Origin: RCC1774 sp050330855 | GTDB taxonomy: Bacteria; Cyanobacteriota; Cyanobacteriia; Thermosynechococcales; Thermosynechococcaceae | Assembly: GCA_050330855.1 (NCBI GenBank) | Contig: JBHJNL010000007.1 | Location: 62,001-126,000, forward strand | DNA length: 64,000 bases | Direction: 5' to 3' | Part shown: one piece after another, positions 8,203-16,756 of the stretch | Numbering within the stretch: the stretch's first letter is position 1 | Layout: every line of letters starts with the position of its first letter | Made by a program: the position numbers and the translations under genes | The notes under the pieces: model-generated | Seen by the model: the letters and a program-made list of their open reading frames with translations, nothing else | Told to the model about the DNA's origin: nothing | The model's database searches: none

Positions 8203-11034
8203 CTACCGCCAGTTGCCCAAAAGTAAATAGGTTCCCCAATAATGGGGGGCTGCATATCCTTCCTCAAGAATTAACGCAAGTTGGGCCTGGCGTAAAGCCT
8301 CTGCTTTTGAGGTTTGGGGCTGGGCTAGGGCTTGATAAAATCTTTCAGTGAGTTTTGTGCTTGCATCATCATTGGCTTGCCAGAGCGTTGACAACGTACT
8401 ACGAGCACCAGCACGAACGGCAACGCCTGCCATTCCGAGCACTGCCCGTCTATCGCCCAGGGCGGTTTCGCAGGCGCTTAGAATGAGCAGCTCTAGAGAA
8501 GTGGTTTGGGTACTTAGGAACGACTGAATCAGTTGATCAAGATCGGTTGTGCTGATACGTTCTTGATAGGCAACCAGATAGGTTTCCTTAGGATCTGAGC
8601 TAAAGACACCATGGGTTTTCCAATGAATACCCGTTATTTTCCCACGCTGGAGTTGTTCCTGAATATTGGCCTTTGTGAAATCACGATTAATCAGAGGCAG
8701 TTGAGTTTGAAGACGTTTTGGGATGAGATCTAGTTCTTTCTGCACCTGATCGATCGCAGGAAAATTCACTCCGCCAATCACCTGTGGCAAACTGACCCCG
8801 CCTGCCAGAATCTTGAGCGGCGGCTGCGAAGGTGGGGTTTGAAATAAGCCTAAGCGGGGTGCAACAGCAATGCTATATCCTTTCTCGATCAGGTACTGCT
8901 GTCCGTCATAGAGCACACCCATAGGAATATTACGCAACACACCGTCTGACGCAAAGACGAGCGTCTTAATCTGAGACTGCTTCAGCTCTGCTTCGAGGGG
9001 TGCAATGAGCCATTGATGAAGCTGCTGTGCGGCCGTCAAGACTTCAGGGGTTTGGCTGGGTCTAGTCAGTGCTTGCCGGAGCTGGGCCACTGTCGATTCC
9101 ACTTGAACCTGGTCAATGAGGGTCTCTGTATAGGCCAGGGGTTGACCTGGAATGTTGTAAATGAGGGCCACTCGATCGGGGAGCAGGATAGGGTAAACAA
9201 TTGCCGTTGACGGCTCGATGGTCTCTGAACCTGGGGCCGCAAACGCCGAGAGATCACATCCTAAGAAATTCTCTAATTCTGAGAGCTGCAGGGCATCAAT
9301 TTCTTGAATGGCTCGCTTTAGATCTTGAGGGTTAGGCGCTTTCTCTGGGCTGCTGGTCAACAGCAAGCCGACATATTGGCGATAAACCGGTTCGACAGCA
9401 TCTCGAAAAGCAAGCTGTGTATTGGGATTCGTGCGGAGTAGATCGCGCCGCACCATTTCTAGGGACTGAGTCGCGGCCTGGTATGACAGCTTGGCAGCTT
9501 GGAGTTGACCTTGCGCCATCCGTAACCGTCCCAGTTGCCAGTGCCATCGATAGGCAATATCTGGGGCTTGGGCTGATTCTGACTGCATTAGGGCTTGATG
9601 CGTTAGAGATTGGGCCTTTGAAGTCTGTCCGGTGAGTTCATAGAGGTGTCCCAGCAAGCCACTGCTGTAGGACTGTGCAATCGGATCCTGGAGGGTTTGG
9701 GATTGTGCGATCGCAACGTTCAAAATAGGCTCTAGGCTAGCCAGTGCCGCCCCACCTTCAGGGCCACCGGCAAAAGAAGAGAGACGATAACCGCAGTCGG
9801 GTAATTTTTCAGTCTGGTAAAGGCAGATCATGCCCTGAACGGCATTTAAGCGCGCATCAATGGCAATCCGACTCAGCGGTAGGGGTGCCAGTTCTGCTTG
9901 GATACGAGGCCATAGCGCTTGTGCTTCACCGAAGCGACCCATTTGGGGTAACAGATGCATCAGGTTAAGTTGGGCATTGAGCTGATCTTGGCGTGAATCT
10001 GTCCCTTTCAAGACCTGTTGATATGACTGTACCGCCTGTGTTGCATAGGCTAGGGCTTTTTGATCTTGTCCAATACTGTTGGCCCGTTCACTCATTGCTC
10101 GCTCTACATTCCCGGTGGCAAGGATGGCCGCTGACTGAAGAGAGGGCTGGTCAGCGATGTCTCTACTTTGCTGAAGAACGTTCAATGCCTTCTCTAACTG
10201 TCCGACACCGAGCAGCGCATCACCGAGGTAGAGCAGCCCCGTGGCCTGCAGCTCTGAATTCTGAGATTGCTGAAGCTGTTGATAGACGGTCTGCAGTTGC
10301 TGAACAGCCTGAGTTTGCAGCCCCAAGGCTTGATGGGCTTTAGCTTGGTTGAGCTGAGCTAGAAGTTGGCCGGTGGGATCTTGAGCTTGACGGTATTGTT
10401 CTGCAGCGATCTGCCATGTTTTGAGCGCTGCCTCTATCTGGCCTTGGGACCAGAGGAGTTGCCCCTGAGTATTGTGAGCCTTTGCTAATACCTCTAGGTG
10501 ATCTGCACTGGTTGGTAAGGGCTGGAGCAGTTTTAAGCTTTGGGTAATGGTATCGTTGGCGGCTTGGAACTGTCCGAGTTGCTGATGGGCTAAAGACAGA
10601 TGGTTAAGGGTTAATGCATAAAGAATGGGGTTAGCACTGGGGGTAATGGTTTTGAGTGCGTTTTGCCAGGATGCGATCGCATCAACAAACCGTCCCTGTT
10701 CATACGCTGCAATCCCCTGATCAATCGCTCCTATAGAACTGGAAGCAGGGGACTGAGCCAATGGCGCAACCTGATCTTGCCAAGCTTGGGGTTCTGACGT
10801 TAAGGGTAATGCAGAACGATCCAAGCTGGATAGATTCTGCGTTGCCAGCGATTGTAGAGGAAGTTCCTTCGCGATGGGCAAAGATTGGGCTGAGGCTGTA
10901 TCTACAAAGGTTGAGAGGAGCAATCCAAGCAATATGGCAACCGACGGCAACCGTTGTCTACGCTCTATTGGGATAAACACGCGACTGCAATTTTTCCTGA
11001 ATCTTGGGTGCAATAATGACGGATGAGAACCCAT
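8203..11034 (-). CDS. Exported TPR-CHAT caspase-like protein
   Basis: A 943-aa protein with a signal-peptide-like N-terminus (hydrophobic VAILLGLLLSTFVD followed by ASAQS near residue 50), a long array of TPR-like helical repeats (about 95-520), and a C-terminal CHAT domain (about 650-943). The CHAT domain keeps the caspase-like dyad: His808 in THGVF and Cys855 in LSACETALGD. Such proteins are presumed cysteine peptidases of clan CD. It starts 3 nt after the stop of the haemagglutinin-type gene, so the two form an operon. If the signal peptide is real the peptidase acts outside the cytoplasm, where the exoprotein also passes; processing of that partner is a reasonable guess, not shown. Confidence 0.9.
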   Translation of the reverse strand: MGSHPSLLHPRFRKNCSRVFIPIERRQRLPSVAILLGLLLSTFVDTASAQSLPIAKELPLQSLATQNLSSLDRSALPLTSEPQAWQDQVAPLAQSPASSSIGAIDQGIAAYEQGRFVDAIASWQNALKTITPSANPILYALTLNHLSLAHQQLGQFQAANDTITQSLKLLQPLPTSADHLEVLAKAHNTQGQLLWSQGQIEAALKTWQIAAEQYRQAQDPTGQLLAQLNQAKAHQALGLQTQAVQQLQTVYQQLQQSQNSELQATGLLYLGDALLGVGQLEKALNVLQQSRDIADQPSLQSAAILATGNVERAMSERANSIGQDQKALAYATQAVQSYQQVLKGTDSRQDQLNAQLNLMHLLPQMGRFGEAQALWPRIQAELAPLPLSRIAIDARLNAVQGMICLYQTEKLPDCGYRLSSFAGGPEGGAALASLEPILNVAIAQSQTLQDPIAQSYSSGLLGHLYELTGQTSKAQSLTHQALMQSESAQAPDIAYRWHWQLGRLRMAQGQLQAAKLSYQAATQSLEMVRRDLLRTNPNTQLAFRDAVEPVYRQYVGLLLTSSPEKAPNPQDLKRAIQEIDALQLSELENFLGCDLSAFAAPGSETIEPSTAIVYPILLPDRVALIYNIPGQPLAYTETLIDQVQVESTVAQLRQALTRPSQTPEVLTAAQQLHQWLIAPLEAELKQSQIKTLVFASDGVLRNIPMGVLYDGQQYLIEKGYSIAVAPRLGLFQTPPSQPPLKILAGGVSLPQVIGGVNFPAIDQVQKELDLIPKRLQTQLPLINRDFTKANIQEQLQRGKITGIHWKTHGVFSSDPKETYLVAYQERISTTDLDQLIQSFLSTQTTSLELLILSACETALGDRRAVLGMAGVAVRAGARSTLSTLWQANDDASTKLTERFYQALAQPQTSKAEALRQAQLALILEEGYAAPHYWGTYLLLGNWR

Positions 11035-11037
11035 TGG

Positions 11038-13920
11038 TTAATCCCTGATGGCCCGTCTAGAAGCGGCCCTGGCTTGGAGCTTGACTTGACAAAAGCTAGA
11101 GTTTTTCAAAACGGGCAGTTCACTGATAAGCATTACTTGTCCTGCTTTATTTTGCTGCCATCCTCGGGCTTCTTGAATATTACGGGTAGACGATTGGAAC
11201 GTTTCAGATTGCCACTGCCGAGGCCAGCGTATATCCCCAATGATAGGATTGCTGCCACGTGATTCAAAGGGATCGGTGCGAATTCCTCCGCGACCACTAT
11301 TGATAAACCGACTTGCCACCGAAGCACTGCCGGGTTGACAGCCCTGGGCTAGTTTAGGACTTGCCGTTGCCTCGGGTAAACTTAATAGTCCTTGATTCGG
11401 ATCGACCGCCACCGTATTGATGTTCACAACACCCGCAATCCCCGATTCCGAGCTAGCTGTGATGTCACTTTCAGGGGTGGGGGCGTCCTGTTCTGCTAGG
11501 CCGAAAATTCCCTGGGTGGTGATGTCTACACGGCCCCCATTGCCTGCGATCGCATTGGCACTGATATCGCTATTTTCTGAAGGAACGGCCACAATTACGC
11601 CATTACCCGCATCAATCACAATATTTCCGCCCGAGGCTGTGCCCTGGGCATTGGTTGTAATTTGACTTTGCCGCCGCAGCGTCAGTTGTTCGGTCTGCAA
11701 CCGAATATTACCCCGGTCTCCAGCAAAGGTCTCCGCCGAGAGTAGACTGGCATTATCTAGATTAATGGTTGCAGCCGTCACCTCTAGATTACCGGCAGCC
11801 CCCTCACCCGGCGGCAGCAAAAGGCTAGTGCTTGGGAAGTTGCTGGCGCTGATAACGGCTCCCTCTTGCAGGGTTAGCTGCTGTGCCCGCACAATAATAT
11901 CGCCACCGTTCCCTGTGCCGACTACGGCGGTGGCGAAGAGACCGCTTCTACCTTCTGGTACGCCCCCAATTAAATTGATCTGCCGAGCATTGATATCCAG
12001 CACACCCGCTTGACCCGCTCCAAAGGTGGTCGTTCCAACTTGAGCGCCATCAGTGACCTGCAATTGGTCGGCAGTGAGAAAGATAGACCCACCGACACTA
12101 TCAACGGTGTCGGCCAAGATCGCGCTGGGACCATTGGGTGTGCCTCCCGTCACCGTAAGTTGACCTGCTCGAATGCGGACTTCTCCGGCTGTACCCTGAC
12201 TAAACGTGCTAGCGGTCACTCTTGCCCCATCACTGATTCGTATGCGATCAGCTGCCTCTAGTAAGACTGTGCCCCCTGAGCCAGTCGTGGAGCCAAACGC
12301 ATTTTCTTCAACATTTGCGAAGATACCGCTGGGACTGTTGCCGCGAGAGATCCCTTGAAGTTCAATCTCTTGAGCTGTAACGGCAATGTTCCCGGCGCTG
12401 CCTGATCCCAATGTGATGGCTGAAATTTGTGCCCCCTCTTGAATGCTGAGGCGATCGCTCTTAATAGAGATATCCCCGCCCTGTCCTGTAGCACCTGCTT
12501 CAACATTGGCTAGCAAACTGCTAGGAAAGACGCCAAAAGCTGCACCATCCAACAGCACATCTTGAGCTGTAATGTTGAGGCTGCCTGCATCTCCATCCCC
12601 AAAGGTGCTAACAAAAATTTGTGCCCCATCAAATACCCCTAAACGGTCAGTCACCAGTGAGATATTACCGCCTGAGCCTGTCGCCCCCGCCGCAACAGGG
12701 GTAAATAAACCGCTAGGTCCAAAGTCTGACCCGCCTGCAACTTCAATCAATCCTGCCTGAACTTCTATATTCCCAGAGGCTCCTGGCCCAAAGGTACCGC
12801 TTGAAATCTGTCCCCCGTCACGAACCAATAGATAGGGCGTCTGAATCCGCAAGGTACCCCCTTGGCCTGAAGCTGTGGAACCGACATACGTTGAGAGCAC
12901 ACTGGCAAAGGGGGTACTCATTGAAGTCCCGGCGACCTCTAACCCTTCAGTAGCTCGAATCGTTAGCTGTCCTCCACCAGACGTTCCTAACGCATTGGCT
13001 AGTAGGGCAGAGCCGTCGCTAACAGACACAAATTGCCCCTGAACTTGAATTTCACCGCCGCTGCCGCTGATATCGACAGATGCTGCTTCACCGATTTCAA
13101 TGGTGTCAAATGCCTCGATTTGAGTATGGTCAAACTGCCAACCTAGATTGTCTGGGTTGAGGGTGACGATGCCAGAATTGGCAACACTGCCCAGAGCAAC
13201 TCGCCCATTCGGTGCTGTGAGATTTCCCCCGGCAAGGGTGACTTTGCCGCCCAGGAGTCCCAATGTTTTTCCTGTCAGGACCGCTAGACCTTGAGGGCGA
13301 TTCGTACGCACAATTTCAAAGGTAATCGGATCAAATTCCAACTGATTGCCAGGGCCGCTGAGCGCAATAGGTCCAGGACTCTGACCATACTGTAGGCCAA
13401 TAGGCGCTGACACCGTTAGAAGAGACGGGGCTTCTGGATTCACTGCACTGAAGGTTTGATTCCCATCAAAGAGAAAACGGTCAGCGGTAGCCGCAACAAA
13501 TGACCCCCCGATTTGAAGACGAGCCTGATCGCCAAATTGGATGCCATTAGGGTTGAGCAAGAATAAATTGGCTTGCCCATTAGCCCGAAGCGTCCCCTGA
13601 ATATCTGAGGCTAGAGCACCCGTTACTCGGACAATAACGTTGCTGATATCTACGCCATTTTGGAAGTGGACAATCGTTTGGGGATTGGGAACAGAAAACT
13701 GACTAAAGCTGTGGAACAAATTTTGATTAACTTGAGTCCCTGTCCGAATCTGAAGCTGCTGACTATTGGGGGCTGCAACTACTTGCGAACGAGTGGGCAG
13801 CGTCTGATCTGGAACGATCGATGCAGGTACGGATTGAGCGGCAACTCTAGCCGGGACAGAAAGGTAAAGTCCTAGAATGAGAACTCTGAGGCTGTACATC
13901 TTTGACCCATATGCACCCAT
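11038..13920 (-). CDS. Filamentous-haemagglutinin N-terminal domain exoprotein (TpsA-like)
   Basis: A large secreted protein of the two-partner secretion type. After the signal peptide (LRVLILGLYLSVPARVAAQS) comes a TPS domain with the usual NLFHSFSQFSVPNPQTIVHF, and LFLLNPNGIQFG. The rest is an extended series of beta-helix-like repeats rich in GSGGNI, GASGNI, DGAQI motifs. I give the ATG at 13920; 13899 is also possible, and an upstream ATG at 14031 would add 37 residues before the signal peptide. A TpsB/FhaC-type outer-membrane transporter is needed for export and is not present in this window. It is followed directly by the TPR-CHAT gene. Confidence 0.88.
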   Translation of the reverse strand: MGAYGSKMYSLRVLILGLYLSVPARVAAQSVPASIVPDQTLPTRSQVVAAPNSQQLQIRTGTQVNQNLFHSFSQFSVPNPQTIVHFQNGVDISNVIVRVTGALASDIQGTLRANGQANLFLLNPNGIQFGDQARLQIGGSFVAATADRFLFDGNQTFSAVNPEAPSLLTVSAPIGLQYGQSPGPIALSGPGNQLEFDPITFEIVRTNRPQGLAVLTGKTLGLLGGKVTLAGGNLTAPNGRVALGSVANSGIVTLNPDNLGWQFDHTQIEAFDTIEIGEAASVDISGSGGEIQVQGQFVSVSDGSALLANALGTSGGGQLTIRATEGLEVAGTSMSTPFASVLSTYVGSTASGQGGTLRIQTPYLLVRDGGQISSGTFGPGASGNIEVQAGLIEVAGGSDFGPSGLFTPVAAGATGSGGNISLVTDRLGVFDGAQIFVSTFGDGDAGSLNITAQDVLLDGAAFGVFPSSLLANVEAGATGQGGDISIKSDRLSIQEGAQISAITLGSGSAGNIAVTAQEIELQGISRGNSPSGIFANVEENAFGSTTGSGGTVLLEAADRIRISDGARVTASTFSQGTAGEVRIRAGQLTVTGGTPNGPSAILADTVDSVGGSIFLTADQLQVTDGAQVGTTTFGAGQAGVLDINARQINLIGGVPEGRSGLFATAVVGTGNGGDIIVRAQQLTLQEGAVISASNFPSTSLLLPPGEGAAGNLEVTAATINLDNASLLSAETFAGDRGNIRLQTEQLTLRRQSQITTNAQGTASGGNIVIDAGNGVIVAVPSENSDISANAIAGNGGRVDITTQGIFGLAEQDAPTPESDITASSESGIAGVVNINTVAVDPNQGLLSLPEATASPKLAQGCQPGSASVASRFINSGRGGIRTDPFESRGSNPIIGDIRWPRQWQSETFQSSTRNIQEARGWQQNKAGQVMLISELPVLKNSSFCQVKLQARAASRRAIRD

Positions 13921-14067
13921 CTGGATTCGTCTAACAATACCGTTTTTGATGAAGGGAACTCCCAGACCCCACCGTGATGGGCATGTTGTCCAATCGCTAA
14001 AGGTCGTCGTAACCTGCTTTGGATGACTCATCTGATATGACCTGCGTTTGAACGTGGCTCACTGCAC

Positions 14068-15603
14068 TCATAGAAGCGCTGCTGTGATTTGATCGGTCGT
14101 CGATAATAACAAGGGGTCAGAGACCAGAACATCAGGCAATGAAGACTGTAAACTCTCTGCTGAGTCTTGGGTCTGAACATCAGAAAGTCCCACACTTACA
14201 GTTGAGGTCTCAATAGGCACTGGATTACTAATATTACGGGCTGAGGCGATTGGATAATTAGGCAAACTTTTTACCTCTGGCAGTTCTGGCACCTCTGCCC
14301 CGCTGCTTGCCGGATAAAACAGACCATCACCCGCAGGTTGCTCCTGACTCTCAGAAGGTGGAAAACTATTTTCATCGAGGGTTGCAAATAAGCTTTGCTG
14401 CTCAAATAAGTTAAGAATCTCCTGTCGATACCAGCCCCAGCCGCTAGACGCTGTGCTTCTCCCCCACTCATAGACCTCGCTTTCTTTAATAAACTGGACA
14501 ATGTCTTCTATCCGGCTTTCAGCCAGTTGCTGAGCTGCTGACTCTGCGTTTTCGCCAAGCCACTGGGATGAAACACCAAGCTGATCTGCCAGCTTGACCT
14601 CAGCGGCTGCCTTCAATGCGCCAAAATTAATCTCTAAAGGATGCTCAGCAACGTCCCAGCCAATGGCGTCGAAGGCCGCTAAGTCAATGGAGGAAATATT
14701 GCGTCGCTGATTCGCAGCTAGGGCTGGATCTAAAATTCCAAGGGGGGTTTCGTTGCTGTGTTGCCAGTGACTCGCTTGGTATCCATCACCACCCAAATTA
14801 GTTGCTTTCCCAGAGGAAAAATTGGCAATGGCCGTTTGGCCACCGTCAACAGAAAAGTAAGCGTCGCCGCCGATGGAATGATCTTGCTTGCCCTGCGCCG
14901 CACTCTCATTAGAATATCGAAACAGATCCAGGGGATGGGCAAACTTCATTGCCTCATCCTTGAAGAGATTATCAATACTTTTTTCTTTGCCTTTTCGCCT
15001 TTCCTTTTCGATTTTCTGCTGCCCTTCTAAGACAGTATTAAGCCAGCCCGGATCATCAACGCCACTCACAAAGCCAAGAACGTGACCGATCTCGTGAAGC
15101 GCAACGCTCAAAAAATCTAAACTATTTGTGCCGGCAGCGGCATCACGAGCAACGTTATAGTCCCACTGGGCAACAGGGGTTTGCGACAGATCGCTAAATA
15201 AAATATACCCATCTAGCTTGCTGGGATCACCCTCAATCAACCCTAGAGCTTTGGAGTTGGCGGTTGTCGCATTCAGCTGCTTTGTCTTTTTTAAATCGGT
15301 GTCACCATTTGCCACCACAGAAAACTCTTTCTGTGTCGATAGATGCTCTGCTGCAGTGGTATCTAATGCCGAAGTTACATCTTTCTTAAGAGCCTCAGAT
15401 ATATCTTCATACTTTTGTTTGGCCTCAATCGCAGGAAGTGCCCCACCGATGACATTGCTAGGAAGTTGATTGGTCCCTTCAATGTGAATATTGACTTCAG
15501 TATTGTCCTGAAGGTAGCTAGACCAGATTTGACCCGCGACTTCGAACCCGATCATCTGCTCTAAAGATGTGCCAGGTTCATAACTGAAGTTAAACTCTGC
15601 CAT
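14068..15603 (-). CDS. Zinc metalloprotease, NF038122-like
   Basis: A 511-aa protein whose centre holds HEIGHVLGFVSGVD (His170, Glu171, His174), the HExxHxxGF zinc-binding motif; an acidic residue or later His would complete the site. This arrangement matches the NF038122-type cyanobacterial metalloprotease family as I recall it. There is no N-terminal signal peptide. The C-terminal 150 residues are rich in Ser, Pro and acidic residues and look unstructured, which may suit type I or other non-Sec export. The ATG at 15603 has AAGGAG just upstream; the frame is open further upstream but that part is atypical. It precedes the haemagglutinin-type gene on the same strand. Confidence 0.85.
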   Translation of the reverse strand: MAEFNFSYEPGTSLEQMIGFEVAGQIWSSYLQDNTEVNIHIEGTNQLPSNVIGGALPAIEAKQKYEDISEALKKDVTSALDTTAAEHLSTQKEFSVVANGDTDLKKTKQLNATTANSKALGLIEGDPSKLDGYILFSDLSQTPVAQWDYNVARDAAAGTNSLDFLSVALHEIGHVLGFVSGVDDPGWLNTVLEGQQKIEKERRKGKEKSIDNLFKDEAMKFAHPLDLFRYSNESAAQGKQDHSIGGDAYFSVDGGQTAIANFSSGKATNLGGDGYQASHWQHSNETPLGILDPALAANQRRNISSIDLAAFDAIGWDVAEHPLEINFGALKAAAEVKLADQLGVSSQWLGENAESAAQQLAESRIEDIVQFIKESEVYEWGRSTASSGWGWYRQEILNLFEQQSLFATLDENSFPPSESQEQPAGDGLFYPASSGAEVPELPEVKSLPNYPIASARNISNPVPIETSTVSVGLSDVQTQDSAESLQSSLPDVLVSDPLLLSTTDQITAALL

Positions 15604-16029
15604 TCTCGACTCCTTACAATTTATCTGGTACAGATGACTTGTACCTCCCCCCAATCTTGCCTTTTCTAAGGACAAAGATACAAAACCTAGCCTTCACGGT
15701 GAAGGTTGTCAAACCTCCGCCTCAAGAAGCTATGGACAAGCAGACCCCGGCAATAACTGAATTCAGTCGTCTAGCGTGGCTGACGACCCACGGCAAAAGT
15801 GTATGCCGTATGGTACTAAATTTTTTTGATAAATCAAAATGGCTGGAGTTTCTATGAACCGCTACCCCGCGTCACGAATCCAAGCAGACCTTTGATTAAA
15901 AATGAGTCACTCGTACAGAAGCCATATTATTCTAAAGAAGTAAAATAGGCAAAACCTAGGAAATCAAAGTTTGGACTGTGGAGGCTGCAGCATGTCAGCT
16001 TCACAATGATTGTTGTCTATTGGCTGCGA
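15604..16029. other. Intergenic region with a short inverted repeat
   Basis: About 425 bp upstream of the metalloprotease gene and downstream of nothing on the plus strand. It holds a near-perfect palindrome at 15691-15705 (CCTTCAC/GTGAAGG), a possible operator about 90 bp before the metalloprotease start. A 41-codon plus-strand frame starting at 15732 has no recognisable features and I do not call it a gene. Confidence 0.5.
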
Positions 16030-16707
16030 TCAGTTCTGCACCTGCGGAGTGAAGGTTGTTGCTTGAGGTAGATTCTCTAGACCTGCCGATTTCAAGAGGG
16101 ATAGCCAGCGATCGCGCACCTCTACATTACCCGGCTCAGACTGAAGCGTTTGGGACAGATCGGCCAGCGCGTCGTACCACAGCAGTGCATTGCTAGCGGC
16201 GGCAACTCTCGTCACCCAACCATTCACGTTGAGACGCTCAGTGACACGTCCTGGCTGACAGTCAAGATCAAAATGCCAGTGATAGGATTTGTCCTGCTCT
16301 AGGGCCATTTGTGGCGTCTGAGGAAGCTGGATTTTGACAATCCCTGGGGCGGTTAGCGGTACGGTGGTTTGGTAAAGGCGCTGTTTTGAATCAGCCGACA
16401 GAATTGAAAACGTTGCAGTCTGAATATCTTGGGGTTGATCAGGAACGTAGATCAGAAAGGTGGGATGGGGCGTGGCCGTAAGAACAGGATTTTGGGTGGG
16501 AATAAGCGCCGTCAGCGGATACTGAGTTGCCCCACAGGATTGAGCACTAGGGTCTAGCCCTCCTCCTGGCTTGGAATTGTTAGGGGGCAAACGGCGTGGG
16601 GGGGCTGGACGCTTGGCGTTGAGGTTCGGCTGGGGAGTCTGAGCCTGGGTAGGCCATCCGGGTAGTAGAGATAGACCAAAGGCTAAACCGATTATGAAAC
16701 GTTGCAT
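16030..16707 (-). CDS. DUF928 family exported protein
   Basis: A 225-aa protein with a signal peptide (residues 1-23, ending TQAQ) and a proline-rich segment leading into PGGGLDPSAQSCG, followed by YPLTALIPTQNPVLTATPHPTFLIYVPD, which is the DUF928 hallmark. The function of DUF928 is unknown; it is a cyanobacterial periplasmic or surface family commonly found near CHAT, CHASE2 and haemagglutinin-type genes, which is exactly its setting here. It sits 49 bp after the CHAT-CHASE2 gene on the same strand and probably belongs to the same operon. Confidence 0.85.
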   Translation of the reverse strand: MQRFIIGLAFGLSLLPGWPTQAQTPQPNLNAKRPAPPRRLPPNNSKPGGGLDPSAQSCGATQYPLTALIPTQNPVLTATPHPTFLIYVPDQPQDIQTATFSILSADSKQRLYQTTVPLTAPGIVKIQLPQTPQMALEQDKSYHWHFDLDCQPGRVTERLNVNGWVTRVAAASNALLWYDALADLSQTLQSEPGNVEVRDRWLSLLKSAGLENLPQATTFTPQVQN

Positions 16708-16756
16708 AGGACAGGGAAAGCAAAGAACAAAGGCTGATTCAAGGGGAAGGAGGAAA

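Noticed and set aside
15732..15857. 41-codon frame in the spacer before the metalloprotease gene
   Set aside because: No recognisable motif, no clear ribosome site and unusual composition; probably chance.
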